From positions 3,286,001-3,350,000 of the forward strand of contig NZ_CP066801.1 in the NCBI RefSeq assembly GCF_016598575.1: 64,000 bases of DNA. The letters run 5' to 3'. Below, one piece after another: positions 12,635 to 21,952 of this stretch. The stretch's first letter is position 1, and every line of letters begins with the position of its first letter. Origin of the DNA: Streptomyces sp. HSG2. Its GTDB lineage: Bacteria > Actinomycetota > Actinomycetes > Streptomycetales > Streptomycetaceae. The notes beneath the pieces were generated by a model, which saw only the letters and a program-made list of their open reading frames with translations, had not been told where the DNA came from and made no database searches. A program made the translations under genes and the position numbers.

Positions 12635-13716
12635 GCGCCGACACCGGCGGCGACGCCGCGATATCCGAGGGCACGCCCGTCTTCGCCGTCGAAGGCCTCT
12701 GGAAGGTCTTCGGCCCGAAGGCGGAGCGGGTGCCCGGCGACCCCGAGCTGGCCGCGCTGCCGGCCGGCGAACTGCGCTCCCGCACGGGGTGCACCGCCGC
12801 CGTCCGGGACGTCTCCTTCGACGTGCGCAAGGGCGAGGTCTTCGTCGTCATGGGCCTGTCCGGCTCGGGCAAGTCCACCCTGGTGCGCTGCCTGACCCGG
12901 CTGATCGAGCCGACCGCCGGCTCCCTGGCGATCGACGGCGAGGACGTCCGCGCCATGGACCGCAACCGGCTGCGCGAGCTGCGCCGCCACCGTGCCGCCA
13001 TGGTCTTCCAACACTTCGGCCTGCTCCCGCACCGCACCGTCCTCGACAACGTGGCCTATGGCCTGGAGATCCAGGGCGTCGCCAAGGCCGAGCGCCGGGA
13101 ACGGGCCGCCCGGGTCGTGGAGAAGGTCGGCCTCGCCGGCATGGAGGGCCGTCGCCCCTCCCAGCTGTCCGGCGGCCAGCAGCAGCGGGTCGGCCTGGCC
13201 CGCGCCCTCGCGGTCGATCCCGAGGTGCTCCTGTTCGACGAGCCGTTCAGCGCCCTCGACCCGCTCATCAGGCGGGACATGCAGGAGGAGGTCGTCCGCC
13301 TGCACCGGGAGGAGGGCCGCACGATGGTCTTCATCACCCACGACCTCAGCGAGGCGCTCAAGCTGGGCGACCGCATCGCCCTGATGCGCGACGGCGAGAT
13401 AGTCCAACTCGGCACGCCCGAGCAGATCGTCGGCTCGCCGGCCGACGACTACGTCCGCGAGTTCGTCCGCGACGTGCCGCGCGAGCAGGTCATGACCGTC
13501 CGCACGGCGATGCGCGCGGGCGACTGCGGGGGGCCCGAGCACCCGGGTGCCGTCGGCCCCGGGACGCTCGTCTCCGACGCCATCGACCTCGTCGCCCGCT
13601 CCGGCCGGGCCGCCTGCGTCGTGGACGACGGCCGTTGCGTCGGCCGGGTCGACCAAGGAGACCTCCTCCGGGTGGTCGCCGGGATCGACGCCGGCGAGAC
13701 CAGGGAGGCCGCCTGA
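12631..13716 (+). CDS. proV: Glycine betaine/choline ABC transporter ATPase (ProV/OpuAA-like)
   Basis: A 361-residue ATPase that powers uptake of quaternary ammonium osmolytes. An N-terminal stretch precedes Walker A 'GLSGSGKST' at about 75-83. The signature is '[15 protein letters not shown]' near 178 and Walker B '[14 protein letters not shown]' near 200. A CBS-like regulatory module occupies about 290-350 ('[20 protein letters not shown]' region). CBS modules in OpuA-type ATPases sense ionic strength. The ATG overlaps the stop of the GMC gene, so synthesis of the importer is coupled to the choline-oxidising enzymes. Confidence 0.92.
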   Translation: MSADTGGDAAISEGTPVFAVEGLWKVFGPKAERVPGDPELAALPAGELRSRTGCTAAVRDVSFDVRKGEVFVVMGLSGSGKSTLVRCLTRLIEPTAGSLAIDGEDVRAMDRNRLRELRRHRAAMVFQHFGLLPHRTVLDNVAYGLEIQGVAKAERRERAARVVEKVGLAGMEGRRPSQLSGGQQQRVGLARALAVDPEVLLFDEPFSALDPLIRRDMQEEVVRLHREEGRTMVFITHDLSEALKLGDRIALMRDGEIVQLGTPEQIVGSPADDYVREFVRDVPREQVMTVRTAMRAGDCGGPEHPGAVGPGTLVSDAIDLVARSGRAACVVDDGRCVGRVDQGDLLRVVAGIDAGETREAA

Positions 13717-13774
13717 TGCGTGGTGCCGACACAACCCCGGGCCCGATAGCCGTCGTCCGCCGGCGGTGGAGCGT

Positions 13775-15793
13775 ATGAGCGCCGTCGTCACCTCGGCACC
13801 GCCGCCGAAACCGGCCGAAAAGGACGAGACGTCGGCGCCCGCGCCGCACCGCTCGCGTCTGGCCCATCCGCTCGTCCGCCGCCTCCTGCCGCTGGTCCTG
13901 GTGGCCGCCGTCGCGGTGCCCGTCGCCGCGATGGTATGGGGCAGCGGGACCTGGCCGTCCGCGCTGACGGTCGATGTCAAGACACCGCTCGACGACGCCT
14001 ACACCTGGGTCGTGCGGAACCGGGAGACCAACCCCGTCTTCCTCTACTTCCTGCTGCACCTGAGCAACTGGGCCGACGGGTCCGTCGGGTGGATGACGGA
14101 CCTGCTGGTGAACCTGGGCTGGTTCCCGGTCGGCCTGGGCGCCGTCCTGATCTCCTGGCGCATCGGCGGTCTGCGCGACCGGCGCGGATACCGGCTCGCC
14201 GTCGTCACCCTGGGCGCCTTCGCCGTGTCGGGCGCGCTCGGCATGTGGGAAGCCACCATGGAGACCCTGGCCCTGATGGCCGTGGCCGTCGCGGTCTCGG
14301 CGGTCGTCGGTGGCCTGCTCGGTCTCGCGGCCGGTCTGTCCGAGCGCTTCGAGAAGATCCTGCGGCCGGTGCTGGACACCATGCAGATCATGCCGGCGTT
14401 CGCCTACCTGCTGCCGCTGGTGCTGCTCTTCGGCATCGGGGTGCCCTCCGCCCTGATCGCCACGATCATCTACGCGGCCCCGCCGATGGCCCGACTGACC
14501 GCGCTCGGACTGCGGGGCGCGGACCCCGGCGTGATGGAAGCCTCCCGGTCGCTGGGCGCGAGCCCCTGGCAGCGACTGCTCACGGCGCGGCTGCCCCTGG
14601 CCCGCAAGGAGGTCCTGCTGGGCCTCAATCAGACGATCATGATGGCGCTGTCGATGGTCACCATCGCCTCCGTCATCGGCGCGGGCGGCCTCGGCGAGGA
14701 GGTCTTCCAGGCACTGTCCACCGTCGACGTGGGCAAGGCCCTCGCGGCGGGCGTCCCGATCGTGCTCCTGGCGGTCTGGCTGGACCGCGTCACCGCCACC
14801 GCCGGCGACCGGCTCGGCGAGGGATCCGACCCGTCCGCGAGCCGTCTGCTGCGCGGCCCCCGGGGCTGGGCACTGACGGCCGTCGTCCTGGCCGTCACCG
14901 GCGCCGTGGGGTCGCGACTCCTCATCGAGGAGTGGCCCGAGCCGTGGACGGTGGACATCTCCCGCCCCGTCAACGAGGCCGTGGACTGGTTCACCGGCCA
15001 CCTCGCCGAGGGCGTGCCGGTGCTCGGCGGCACCCGGGTGTGGGCCGACGGCTTCACCATGTGGGTGCTCGACCCCCTCCGCGACGGGCTGACCGGCACC
15101 CCCTGGTGGCTGCTGGTGCTGCTCGCGGCCTTCTTCGGGCTGCTAGCCGGCGGCTGGGGCGCGATGGCGACGGCGGCGACGGCCATGGCGGCGGTGGGCG
15201 TCATCGGCGTCTGGGACCGCTCCCTGGACACCCTGTCCCAGGCCGTCGCGGGTGTCGTCGTCACGCTCGCCCTCGGCTGCCTGATCGGCGTGGTCGCGGC
15301 CCGGGTGCCGCTGCTGGAACGCCTGTTGCGGCCCCTGCTGGACACCATGCAGACCCTGCCGCAGTTCATCTACCTCATCCCGGTGGTGGCCCTGTTCAAC
15401 GTGGGCCGTTCCGCCGCCGTCGCCGCCGCCGTGCTCTACGCGCTGCCCGCCGTCGTCCGGATCACGGTGCAGGGCCTGCGGCAGGTCGATCCCGCCGTCC
15501 TGGAGGCCTCCAGGTCGTTGGGGGCCGGAACCTTCCAGCAGATCCGCCAGGTCCAGGTCCCGCTGGCCCGCCCGGCGCTGATGCTCGCCCTCAACCAAGG
15601 CGTCGTCCTGGTCCTGGCCATGGTCATCGTCGGCGGCTTCGTCGGCTCCGGCGCCCTCGGCTACGACGTCGTCAAGGGCCTCCAGAAGAGCGAGTTGGGC
15701 ACCGGCCTGACCGCCGGCGTCGCGATCGTCCTGCTCGGCCTCGTCCTGGACCGCACCACCCAACGCCGTCGCGGGGAGACCGCGACCCACTGA
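13775..15793 (+). CDS. proW: Fused double permease of the glycine betaine/choline ABC transporter (ProW-ProW)
   Basis: A 672-residue membrane protein holding two ProW-type permease units in tandem. Each unit has a leading pair of hydrophobic segments, a 'DTMQ' helix ('LDTMQIMPAFAYLLPLV' near 203; 'LDTMQTLPQFIYLIPVV' near 523) and an EAA coupling loop ('EASRSLGASPWQRLL' near 255; 'EASRSLGAGTFQQIR' near 576). Most ProW/OpuAB proteins are about 280-350 residues and work as homodimers, so this chain should supply both half-channels. The start has GGTGGA 3-8 nt upstream. The 58-bp gap after proV holds no signal. Confidence 0.92.
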   Translation: MSAVVTSAPPPKPAEKDETSAPAPHRSRLAHPLVRRLLPLVLVAAVAVPVAAMVWGSGTWPSALTVDVKTPLDDAYTWVVRNRETNPVFLYFLLHLSNWADGSVGWMTDLLVNLGWFPVGLGAVLISWRIGGLRDRRGYRLAVVTLGAFAVSGALGMWEATMETLALMAVAVAVSAVVGGLLGLAAGLSERFEKILRPVLDTMQIMPAFAYLLPLVLLFGIGVPSALIATIIYAAPPMARLTALGLRGADPGVMEASRSLGASPWQRLLTARLPLARKEVLLGLNQTIMMALSMVTIASVIGAGGLGEEVFQALSTVDVGKALAAGVPIVLLAVWLDRVTATAGDRLGEGSDPSASRLLRGPRGWALTAVVLAVTGAVGSRLLIEEWPEPWTVDISRPVNEAVDWFTGHLAEGVPVLGGTRVWADGFTMWVLDPLRDGLTGTPWWLLVLLAAFFGLLAGGWGAMATAATAMAAVGVIGVWDRSLDTLSQAVAGVVVTLALGCLIGVVAARVPLLERLLRPLLDTMQTLPQFIYLIPVVALFNVGRSAAVAAAVLYALPAVVRITVQGLRQVDPAVLEASRSLGAGTFQQIRQVQVPLARPALMLALNQGVVLVLAMVIVGGFVGSGALGYDVVKGLQKSELGTGLTAGVAIVLLGLVLDRTTQRRRGETATH

Positions 15794-15861
15794 CCATCGG
15801 CGTCACCCGTCCCACCCGGCCCGGCCGGGAAACCCGCCCACACGAAACGAGAGACGCGCAC

Positions 15862-16848
15862 ATGAACCCCAAGAACCTCCGGACCTCCAGAGGCAGGAAG
15901 CACCTCGTCCGCGCCACGACCGCCGCCGCCGTCGTCCTCGGCGTCACCGGCCTCAGCGCCTGCGGCGCGGCCGACACCGGTTCCTCGTCGGCGAGTGACT
16001 CCTCCGACTCGGTCACCATCGTGGTGCCCTCCTGGGTGGGCGCGGAGGCCAACGCCGCCGTGGCGAAGTACATCCTGGAGAACGAGCTGGACACCGAGAC
16101 CAAGCTCACCCAGCTCGACGAGTCGGTCGGCTTCGACGCGCTCAACAGCGGCAAGGCCGACGCCATCCTGGAGGACTGGGGCGGCGCGCCGAAGAAGGTC
16201 GAGCTGTACGTCGAGGACAAGAAGTCCGTCGTCGCCGGCGGCGACCTCGGAGTGGTCGGTCACATCGGCTGGTTCGTGCCGAAGTACCTCGCGGACGAGC
16301 ACCCGGACATCACGGACTGGGAGAACCTCGACAAGTACAAGGACCTCTTCAAGACCGCCGAGAGCGGGGACAAGGGCCAGCTGCTGGAGGGCTCGCCGTC
16401 GTACACCACCAACGACGACGCGATCATCGAGAACCTGGGCCTGGACTTCAAGACGGTCTACGCCGGCTCCGAGGCGGCCCAGATCACCCAGATGAAGGAG
16501 GACTACAAGGCCGAGAAGCCCTTCATCACCTACTGGTGGACCCCGCAGTGGCTGAACGCCCAGATCGACCTGGTCGAGGTGAAGCTGCCCGAGTGGGAGG
16601 AGGGTTGTGACTCCGACCCGGACAAGGTGGACTGCGGCTACGCCCAGACCCCGCTGCAGAAGTACTTCAACGCCGACTTCGCCGAGAGCGACAGCGACGC
16701 GGCCACGTTCCTGAAGAACTTCTCCTGGACCGCCGACCAGCAGAACGAGGTCGCCGCGATGATCGCGGACGAGAAGATGAGCTCCGACGCCGCCGCCCAG
16801 AAGTGGGTCGAGGCCAACGAGGACGTCTGGAAGAAGTGGCTGCCCTGA
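15862..16848 (+). CDS. proX: Glycine betaine/choline-binding lipoprotein (ProX/OpuAC-like)
   Basis: A 328-residue solute-binding lipoprotein. The signal peptide carries twin Arg/Lys residues and ends in the lipobox 'LSAC', so Cys34 is lipid-modified and the protein sits on the outer face of the membrane. Aromatic residues typical of the cation-pi cage for quaternary amines are visible: 'PSWVGAE', 'DWGG', 'GHIGWFVP' and 'YWWTPQWL'. It ends in 'EANEDVWKKWLP'. It is the last gene of the choline/betaine operon, just before a 20-bp terminator. Confidence 0.93.
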   Translation: MNPKNLRTSRGRKHLVRATTAAAVVLGVTGLSACGAADTGSSSASDSSDSVTIVVPSWVGAEANAAVAKYILENELDTETKLTQLDESVGFDALNSGKADAILEDWGGAPKKVELYVEDKKSVVAGGDLGVVGHIGWFVPKYLADEHPDITDWENLDKYKDLFKTAESGDKGQLLEGSPSYTTNDDAIIENLGLDFKTVYAGSEAAQITQMKEDYKAEKPFITYWWTPQWLNAQIDLVEVKLPEWEEGCDSDPDKVDCGYAQTPLQKYFNADFAESDSDAATFLKNFSWTADQQNEVAAMIADEKMSSDAAAQKWVEANEDVWKKWLP

Positions 16849-16869
16849 GCACCCGCCCAAGGCCCTGAC

Positions 16870-16913
16870 ACCGCCCGGTGACGGTTCCGCCGACGGAACC
16901 GTCACCGGGCGGT
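16870..16913. terminator. Strong terminator of the choline/betaine operon
   Basis: A perfect 20-bp stem (left arm 16870-16889, right arm 16894-16913) closes on a 4-nt CCGA loop. It is the longest perfect hairpin seen in the window and probably serves both converging genes. Confidence 0.9.
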
Positions 16914-17011
16914 CGCCTCGGCCGCCGGACGGGGCCGAGGCCGGCCCCGGCGACGAACGGCCCACCCCCGTGGGACCGATCGAGGCCGGGACGCCCCCGG
17001 TCTCCGAAACG

Positions 17012-17515
17012 TCAGGGACGTTTCCCCGGCCGGTAGTGACCGGGTGTCATCCGGCACGTCACGCCGAACCTGTTCCATGCGTTGATCACCGCGATCAGGG
17101 AGATCAGCCGGGCCAGTTCGGCCTCCTCGAAGTGCCGGGCCGCCGTCTCGTACACCTCGTCGGGCACGAACCCCTCGGTGAGCAGCGTCACGGCCTCCGT
17201 CAGCCCGAGCGCCGCCGACTCCTTCGGCGTGTAGAAGTGCGGGGACTCCGCCCAGGCGCTCAGCTGCGTGATCCGCTCGATGCTCTCGCCCGCGGCGAGG
17301 GCGTCCTTGGTGTGCATGTCGACGCAGAAGGCGCAACGGTTCAGCTGTGAGGCACGGATCTTCACCAGCTCGTACAGCGTCGGGTCCAGGCCCTTGCGGG
17401 CGGCGCCGTCGAGCCGGACCATCGCCTGGTACACGTCCGGGGCGTGCCGCGCCCAGTCCAGCCGGACCGGGGGCTCGGGGGCGTGGGCCGCGTTCTCGTC
17501 GGTGTGGGTCGTCAA
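17012..17515 (-). CDS. Carboxymuconolactone decarboxylase / AhpD-like protein
   Basis: A 167-residue protein with the AhpD-type redox motif 'CAFCVDMHTKDAL' (Cys-x2-Cys...His) near residue 65 and the conserved 'YELVKIRASQLNRC' before it. Such proteins act as thiol peroxidases or as partners in peroxide defence; the decarboxylase name is historical. The chosen start is TTG at 17515, because AGGAGAGG stands about 8 nt upstream; the ATG at 17566 has no Shine-Dalgarno. It is divergent from a MocR-type regulator, an arrangement common for MocR targets, so that regulator may control it. Confidence 0.85.
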   Translation of the reverse strand: MTTHTDENAAHAPEPPVRLDWARHAPDVYQAMVRLDGAARKGLDPTLYELVKIRASQLNRCAFCVDMHTKDALAAGESIERITQLSAWAESPHFYTPKESAALGLTEAVTLLTEGFVPDEVYETAARHFEEAELARLISLIAVINAWNRFGVTCRMTPGHYRPGKRP

Positions 17516-17604
17516 GGTGTCGCCTCTCCTGTGCGTTCCCTCTCCCGCGAGAGGGCGGACACTCATCGTGGACCCGGGCGGCCCCGGGGATAGGGTGCAC
17601 TTCC

Positions 17605-18990
17605 ATGCCGAGAAACCGGGCCACTTCGGGGATCGATCTGCACCTGGAGCCGATCGGGCCCGGCCTGCGTCGCGGCCTCGCCCGTGCCCTGCGCGAGGCG
17701 GCCCGTACGGGGCGGCTGGCCCCGGGCACCCGTCTGCCGTCCTCCCGGGCCCTCGCCGCCGACCTCGGCGTGGCCCGCAACACCGTCGCCGAGGCCTACG
17801 CCGATCTGGTGGCCGAGGGCTGGCTCACCGCACGGCAGGGCTCGGGCACCCGGGTGGCCGCCCGCCCGGTGGCCCCGGACGACACCGCTCCCCGCCCGGT
17901 GCGTCGCCCCGCCCGGCCCGCACACGACCTTCGACCCGGGACGCCCGACGTCTCGGCCTTCCCCCGCTCCGCGTGGCTGAGCGCGGCCCGCCGGGCCCTC
18001 GCCGTCGCCCCCAACGACGCCTTCGGGCACGGTGATCCGGCCGGACGGCCCGAGCTGCGCGCGGCGCTCGCCGACTACCTCGCGCGGGTCCGAGGGGTGC
18101 GCGCCGACCCGGGGCGGGTGGTGGTCTGCGGCGGCTTCGGGCAGGCGCTGCGGTTGCTGGGCACGGTGCTCCGGGCCCGGGGGGTGCGCGCGGTCGGCGT
18201 GGAGTCCTACGGCTTCTCCGACCACCGGGAGCTGCTGGAGCGGGCGGGACTGCGCACCGTGCCCCTCCCCTTCGACGCGCGGGGGACCGACCCGGGCGCT
18301 CCGCCCGAGGGCGTGGGGGCTGTGCTGCTCACCCCCGCCCACCAGTTCCCGATGGGCCCGCCGCTGAGCCCGGAGCGGCGGACCGCCGTCGTCGAGTGGG
18401 CACGACGCACCGGCGGGCTGGTCCTGGAGGACGACTACGACGGGGAGTTCCGCTACGACCGTCGGCCGATCGGCGCACTGCAGGGCCTCGCTCCGGAGCG
18501 CACCGTCTACCTCGGCACCTCCAGCAAGTCCCTGGCCCCCGGATTGCGGCTGTCCTGGACGGTCTCGCCGCCCGACCTCGCCGCGGAGATCGCGGCGGCC
18601 AAGGGGCGCTTCGACGACCGGGGGGTGCTGGACCAGCTGACCTTCGCCGAGTTCCTCGCCTCCGGCGACCACGACCGGCACGTCCGGGCGTCGCGGGCCC
18701 GCTACCGGCGACGCCGGGACGCCCTGGTGGCCGTCGCCGCCGATGCGCCGGGGGTTCGGGTGACGGGGGTGGCCGCGGGGCTGCACGCCGTGCTACGGCT
18801 CCCGCCGGGAGGGGAGGAGTCGGTGATGCGGGCGGCGGCCTGGCAGCGGCTGGCCCTCTTCGGCCTCGCCGCCTTCCGCCATCCGGAAGCGGACACCGAG
18901 GAGGTGGACGCGGTGGTCGTCGGCTACGGCGCGCCGCCCGACCACGCCTGGGCGGGGGCGCTGGACGCCCTCCGCCGCTGTCTGCCTTAG
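17605..18990 (+). CDS. MocR/PdxR-type regulator (GntR DNA-binding domain fused to an aminotransferase fold)
   Basis: A 461-residue PLP-dependent regulator. The N-terminal winged helix (about 10-80) has 'GTRLPSSRALAADLGVARNTV' and ends near 'GSGTRVAARP'. The aminotransferase-like domain (about 105-460) has 'LTPAHQFPMGPPLSPERR', 'LEDDYDGEFRYDRRPIGALQGL' (in two adjoining motifs) and the PLP lysine in 'YLGTSSKSLAPGLRLSW' near 308. Family members sense PLP or an amino-acid adduct and control vitamin B6 or amine metabolism. It is divergent from the AhpD-like gene over 89 bp. The target is inferred from position only. Confidence 0.87.
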   Translation: MPRNRATSGIDLHLEPIGPGLRRGLARALREAARTGRLAPGTRLPSSRALAADLGVARNTVAEAYADLVAEGWLTARQGSGTRVAARPVAPDDTAPRPVRRPARPAHDLRPGTPDVSAFPRSAWLSAARRALAVAPNDAFGHGDPAGRPELRAALADYLARVRGVRADPGRVVVCGGFGQALRLLGTVLRARGVRAVGVESYGFSDHRELLERAGLRTVPLPFDARGTDPGAPPEGVGAVLLTPAHQFPMGPPLSPERRTAVVEWARRTGGLVLEDDYDGEFRYDRRPIGALQGLAPERTVYLGTSSKSLAPGLRLSWTVSPPDLAAEIAAAKGRFDDRGVLDQLTFAEFLASGDHDRHVRASRARYRRRRDALVAVAADAPGVRVTGVAAGLHAVLRLPPGGEESVMRAAAWQRLALFGLAAFRHPEADTEEVDAVVVGYGAPPDHAWAGALDALRRCLP

Positions 18991-19142
18991 AGGCTCCGGC
19001 GGCGGGGCATGCCGCACCACCGGCGGCGTCGACGCGGGCCGGGCGGCCTCCGCCGCCCCGTCCGTCGGCGGGGTGGTGTTCCCCGGCCGCCGTGGCGTCG
19101 CCCGGATGGTGGACGGCGGGTCGGCGCGCGGGGGCGGCCCGG

Positions 19143-19148
19143 TACCCT
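19143..19148 (+). promoter_or_regulatory. Putative -10 of the glyA transcript
   Basis: TACCCT fits TAnnnT and lies 6 nt before the first base of the ZTP riboswitch fold, so transcription would start right at the aptamer. No strong -35 is visible. Confidence 0.4.
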
Positions 19149-19153
19149 GGCGG

Positions 19154-19252
19154 AGGGCCGTGACTGGCGTGCTGGGATGGGACCGACCATCGGGGAGCGG
19201 CCCCCGCCCCGTGACCCACCGGGGGCGGACACCGTGCCGTGCGCCTGGGCCG
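19154..19252 (+). ncRNA. ZTP (pfl motif) riboswitch controlling glyA
   Basis: The conserved blocks of the ZTP/pfl aptamer are present in order: 'GGGCCGTGACTGGCG' (19155-19169), a variable stem with TGGGAT...ACCATC, the strongly conserved 'CGGGGAGCGG' (19191-19200), and after a variable linker the pseudoknot-forming 'GCGCCTGGGCC' (19241-19251). The class binds ZMP/ZTP, the AICAR-type signal of 10-formyl-THF shortage, and is known before glyA, folD and purH genes in actinobacteria. Here it precedes glyA by about 35 nt and should raise serine hydroxymethyltransferase when one-carbon units run low. The glyA Shine-Dalgarno GGAGG (19278-19282) is available for downstream sequestration. Confidence 0.88.
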
Positions 19253-19287
19253 AACCGAGTACGCCGCCGCCACGTCCGGAGGTCCCC

Positions 19288-20742
19288 ATGCCCAACCCGT
19301 CCGCGTCCCTCTCCCGGGAGTCGACCGCCTACCGCGCCGCCCTCGACGTGATCCGATCCGTCGAGCCGCGGGTCGCCGACGCCATCGGCGCCGAGGTGGC
19401 CGACCAGCGGGAGACCCTCAAGCTGATCGCCTCGGAGAACTACGCCTCCCCCGCCACCCTCCTCGCCATGGGGAACTGGTTCAGCGACAAGTACGCCGAG
19501 GGGACCGTCGGCCGCCGCTTCTACGCCGGCTGCCGCAACGTCGACACCGTCGAGTCCCTCGCGGCGGAGCACGCCCGGGAGCTGTTCGGCGCCCGGCACG
19601 CCTATGCGCAGCCGCACTCGGGCATCGACGCCAATCTCGTCGCCTTCTGGGCCGTCCTCGCCGACCGGGTGGAGAGCCCGTTCCTGCGGCGGACGGGGGT
19701 CCGCCAGGTCAACGACCTGTCCGAGGCGGACTGGTCCGAGCTGCGCCGGTCCCTCGGCGACCAGCGGATGCTCGGCATGTCCCTGGACGCCGGCGGCCAC
19801 CTGACGCACGGCTTCCGCCCGAACATCTCGGGCAAGATGTTCGACCAGCGCTCGTACGGCACCGACCCCGTGACCGGACTCCTCGACTACGACGCCCTGC
19901 GGGCCCAGGCCCGCGAGTTCCGCCCCCTGGTCATCGTCGCGGGCTACTCCGCCTATCCGCGTCTGGTGGACTTCCGCCGGGTGCGGGAGATCGCCGACGA
20001 GGTCGGCGCGACCCTGATGGTCGACATGGCGCACTTCGCCGGGCTCGTCGCGGGCAAGGTCCTGACCGGCGACTTCGACCCGGTGCCGCACGCGCAGATC
20101 GTGACGACGACCACGCACAAGTCGCTCCGGGGTCCGCGCGGCGGCATGGTCCTCTGCGACGACTCCCTGCGGGACCAGGTCGACCGGGGCTGCCCGATGG
20201 TCCTCGGCGGTCCGCTCCCGCACGTCATGGCGGCCAAGGCGGTCGCCCTGGCCGAGGCCCGGCAGCCGTCCTTCCGGGACTACGCCCGGCGGGTCGTCGA
20301 CAACTCCCGCGCCCTCGCCGAGGGCCTGATCCGTCGCGGGGCCAGCCTGGTCACCGGCGGCAGCGACAACCACCTGAACCTGGTCGACGTCGCCGCGTCC
20401 TACGGGCTCACCGGCCGGCAGGCGGAGGCGGCGCTCCTGGACTCGGGCATCGTGACCAACCGCAATGCCATCCCCGCGGACCCGAACGGCGCCTGGTACA
20501 CCTCGGGCATCCGGCTCGGCACCCCGGCGCTCACCACCCGGGGCCTGGGCACGGCGGAGATGGACGAGGTCGCCGGCCTGATCGATCGCGTGCTGACCGG
20601 TACCGAGCCCGGCACCACCAAGTCCGGCGCCCCCTCCAAGGCCGCGCACCGGCTGGACGTCAAGATCTCCGACGAGATCTCCTCCCGCGCGGCCGACCTG
20701 GTAGCGGGCTTCCCGCTCTACCCGGAGATCGACCTGGGCTGA
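19288..20742 (+). CDS. glyA: Serine hydroxymethyltransferase
   Basis: A 484-residue PLP enzyme that converts serine and THF to glycine and 5,10-methylene-THF. It shows '[13 protein letters not shown]' near residue 48, '[13 protein letters not shown]' near 75, '[13 protein letters not shown]' near 247 and the PLP-binding Lys in '[14 protein letters not shown]' near 278. It is about 65 residues longer than E. coli GlyA, mainly through an insertion around 130-175 ('[14 protein letters not shown]' onward), as in one Streptomyces SHMT type. GGAGG lies 5 nt before the ATG. It is governed by the upstream ZTP riboswitch, which ties it to folD, purN and purH in this window. Confidence 0.95.
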   Translation: MPNPSASLSRESTAYRAALDVIRSVEPRVADAIGAEVADQRETLKLIASENYASPATLLAMGNWFSDKYAEGTVGRRFYAGCRNVDTVESLAAEHARELFGARHAYAQPHSGIDANLVAFWAVLADRVESPFLRRTGVRQVNDLSEADWSELRRSLGDQRMLGMSLDAGGHLTHGFRPNISGKMFDQRSYGTDPVTGLLDYDALRAQAREFRPLVIVAGYSAYPRLVDFRRVREIADEVGATLMVDMAHFAGLVAGKVLTGDFDPVPHAQIVTTTTHKSLRGPRGGMVLCDDSLRDQVDRGCPMVLGGPLPHVMAAKAVALAEARQPSFRDYARRVVDNSRALAEGLIRRGASLVTGGSDNHLNLVDVAASYGLTGRQAEAALLDSGIVTNRNAIPADPNGAWYTSGIRLGTPALTTRGLGTAEMDEVAGLIDRVLTGTEPGTTKSGAPSKAAHRLDVKISDEISSRAADLVAGFPLYPEIDLG

Positions 20743-20797
20743 GCGGGCGGCCCTCCGGTGGAACGAGCCGCGCGAGGTACCTGAGACAATGGTCGGC

Positions 20798-21811
20798 ATG
20801 GCCACTGACCGACCCCGCGTGCTCTCCGGAATCCAGCCCACCGCCGGCTCGTTCCACCTCGGCAACTACCTGGGAGCCGTCCGCCAGTGGGTGGCCCTGC
20901 AGGACACCCACGACGCGTTCTACATGATCGTCGACATGCACGCGATCACCGTGCCCCAGAAACCGGGGGAGTTGAGCGCCAACACCCGTCTGGCCGCCGC
21001 CCAACTCCTGGCGGCCGGGGTCGACCCCGAGCGCTGCACGCTCTTCGTCCAGAGCCACGTGGCCGAACACGCCCAGCTGGCCTGGGTGATGAACTGCCTC
21101 ACCGGTTTCGGGGAGGCCGCCCGGATGACCCAGTTCAAGGACAAGTCCGCGCGGCAGGGGGCGGACCGCGCCTCGGTCGGTCTTCTCACCTACCCGATCC
21201 TCCAGGTCGCGGACATCCTGCTGTACCAGGCCGACGCAGTCCCGGTCGGCGAGGACCAGCGGCAGCACATCGAGCTGACCCGCGACCTCGCCGAGCGCTT
21301 CAACGGCCGCTTCGGCGAGACCTTCACCGTGCCGGCGGCCCACATCCTGCGGGAGACGGCGAAGATCTACGACCTGCAGGAGCCGTCGACCAAGATGAGC
21401 AAGTCGGCGTCCACGCCGAAGGGTCTGATCAACCTCCTCGACGATCCCAAGGCGACCGCGAAGAAGATCAAGAGCGCCGTCACCGACACCGACACGGTGA
21501 TCCGTTACGACCCGGAGAACAAGCCGGGCGTCAGCAACCTGCTGGCCATCCACGCCACGCTCACCGGCGCCGGCGTCGCCGAGCTGGAGGAGCGGTACGC
21601 CGGACGCGGCTACGGGGCGCTCAAGTCGGACCTCGCCGAGATCGTCGTCGACTTCGCCACGCCGTTCCGCGAGCGGACCCGAAGCCATCTCGACGACCCC
21701 GAGACGCTGGACTCGATCCTGGCCAAGGGGGCCGAGAAGGCCCGGGCCGTGGCCGCGGAGACGCTCGCGCAGGCGTACGAGCGGGTGGGATTCCTGCCCG
21801 CCAAGCACTGA
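20798..21811 (+). CDS. trpS: Tryptophanyl-tRNA synthetase
   Basis: A 337-residue class I aminoacyl-tRNA synthetase that charges tRNA-Trp. The ATP motif HIGH reads 'SFHLGNYLG' near residue 18 and KMSKS reads '[10 protein letters not shown]' near 200. 'VDMHAIT' and '[19 protein letters not shown]' are also typical. An in-frame ATG at 20789 would add three residues; its context GTACCTGAGACA-ATG could serve a leaderless message. It follows glyA by about 55 bp but has a different function and may have its own promoter. Streptomyces often carry two TrpRS genes; this position matches the housekeeping copy from memory. Confidence 0.94.
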   Translation: MATDRPRVLSGIQPTAGSFHLGNYLGAVRQWVALQDTHDAFYMIVDMHAITVPQKPGELSANTRLAAAQLLAAGVDPERCTLFVQSHVAEHAQLAWVMNCLTGFGEAARMTQFKDKSARQGADRASVGLLTYPILQVADILLYQADAVPVGEDQRQHIELTRDLAERFNGRFGETFTVPAAHILRETAKIYDLQEPSTKMSKSASTPKGLINLLDDPKATAKKIKSAVTDTDTVIRYDPENKPGVSNLLAIHATLTGAGVAELEERYAGRGYGALKSDLAEIVVDFATPFRERTRSHLDDPETLDSILAKGAEKARAVAAETLAQAYERVGFLPAKH

Positions 21812-21952
21812 ACGGCACCCTGAAGCGCCGTACATCACTCCGTTCGCGCCTGCCCGCCGCCCGGCCGTGGTCGTACAGTCGGTACCCGGGCGGCCGATCG
21901 GCCACTCGTGCCCGCCGCAGGGGCGGGCGCCACCCCGACGACGGGAGACGAC

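Noticed and set aside
17516..17566. ATG 17566 as the start of the AhpD-like gene
   Set aside because: It lacks a Shine-Dalgarno and adds a non-conserved head, while TTG 17515 has AGGAGAGG at good distance.
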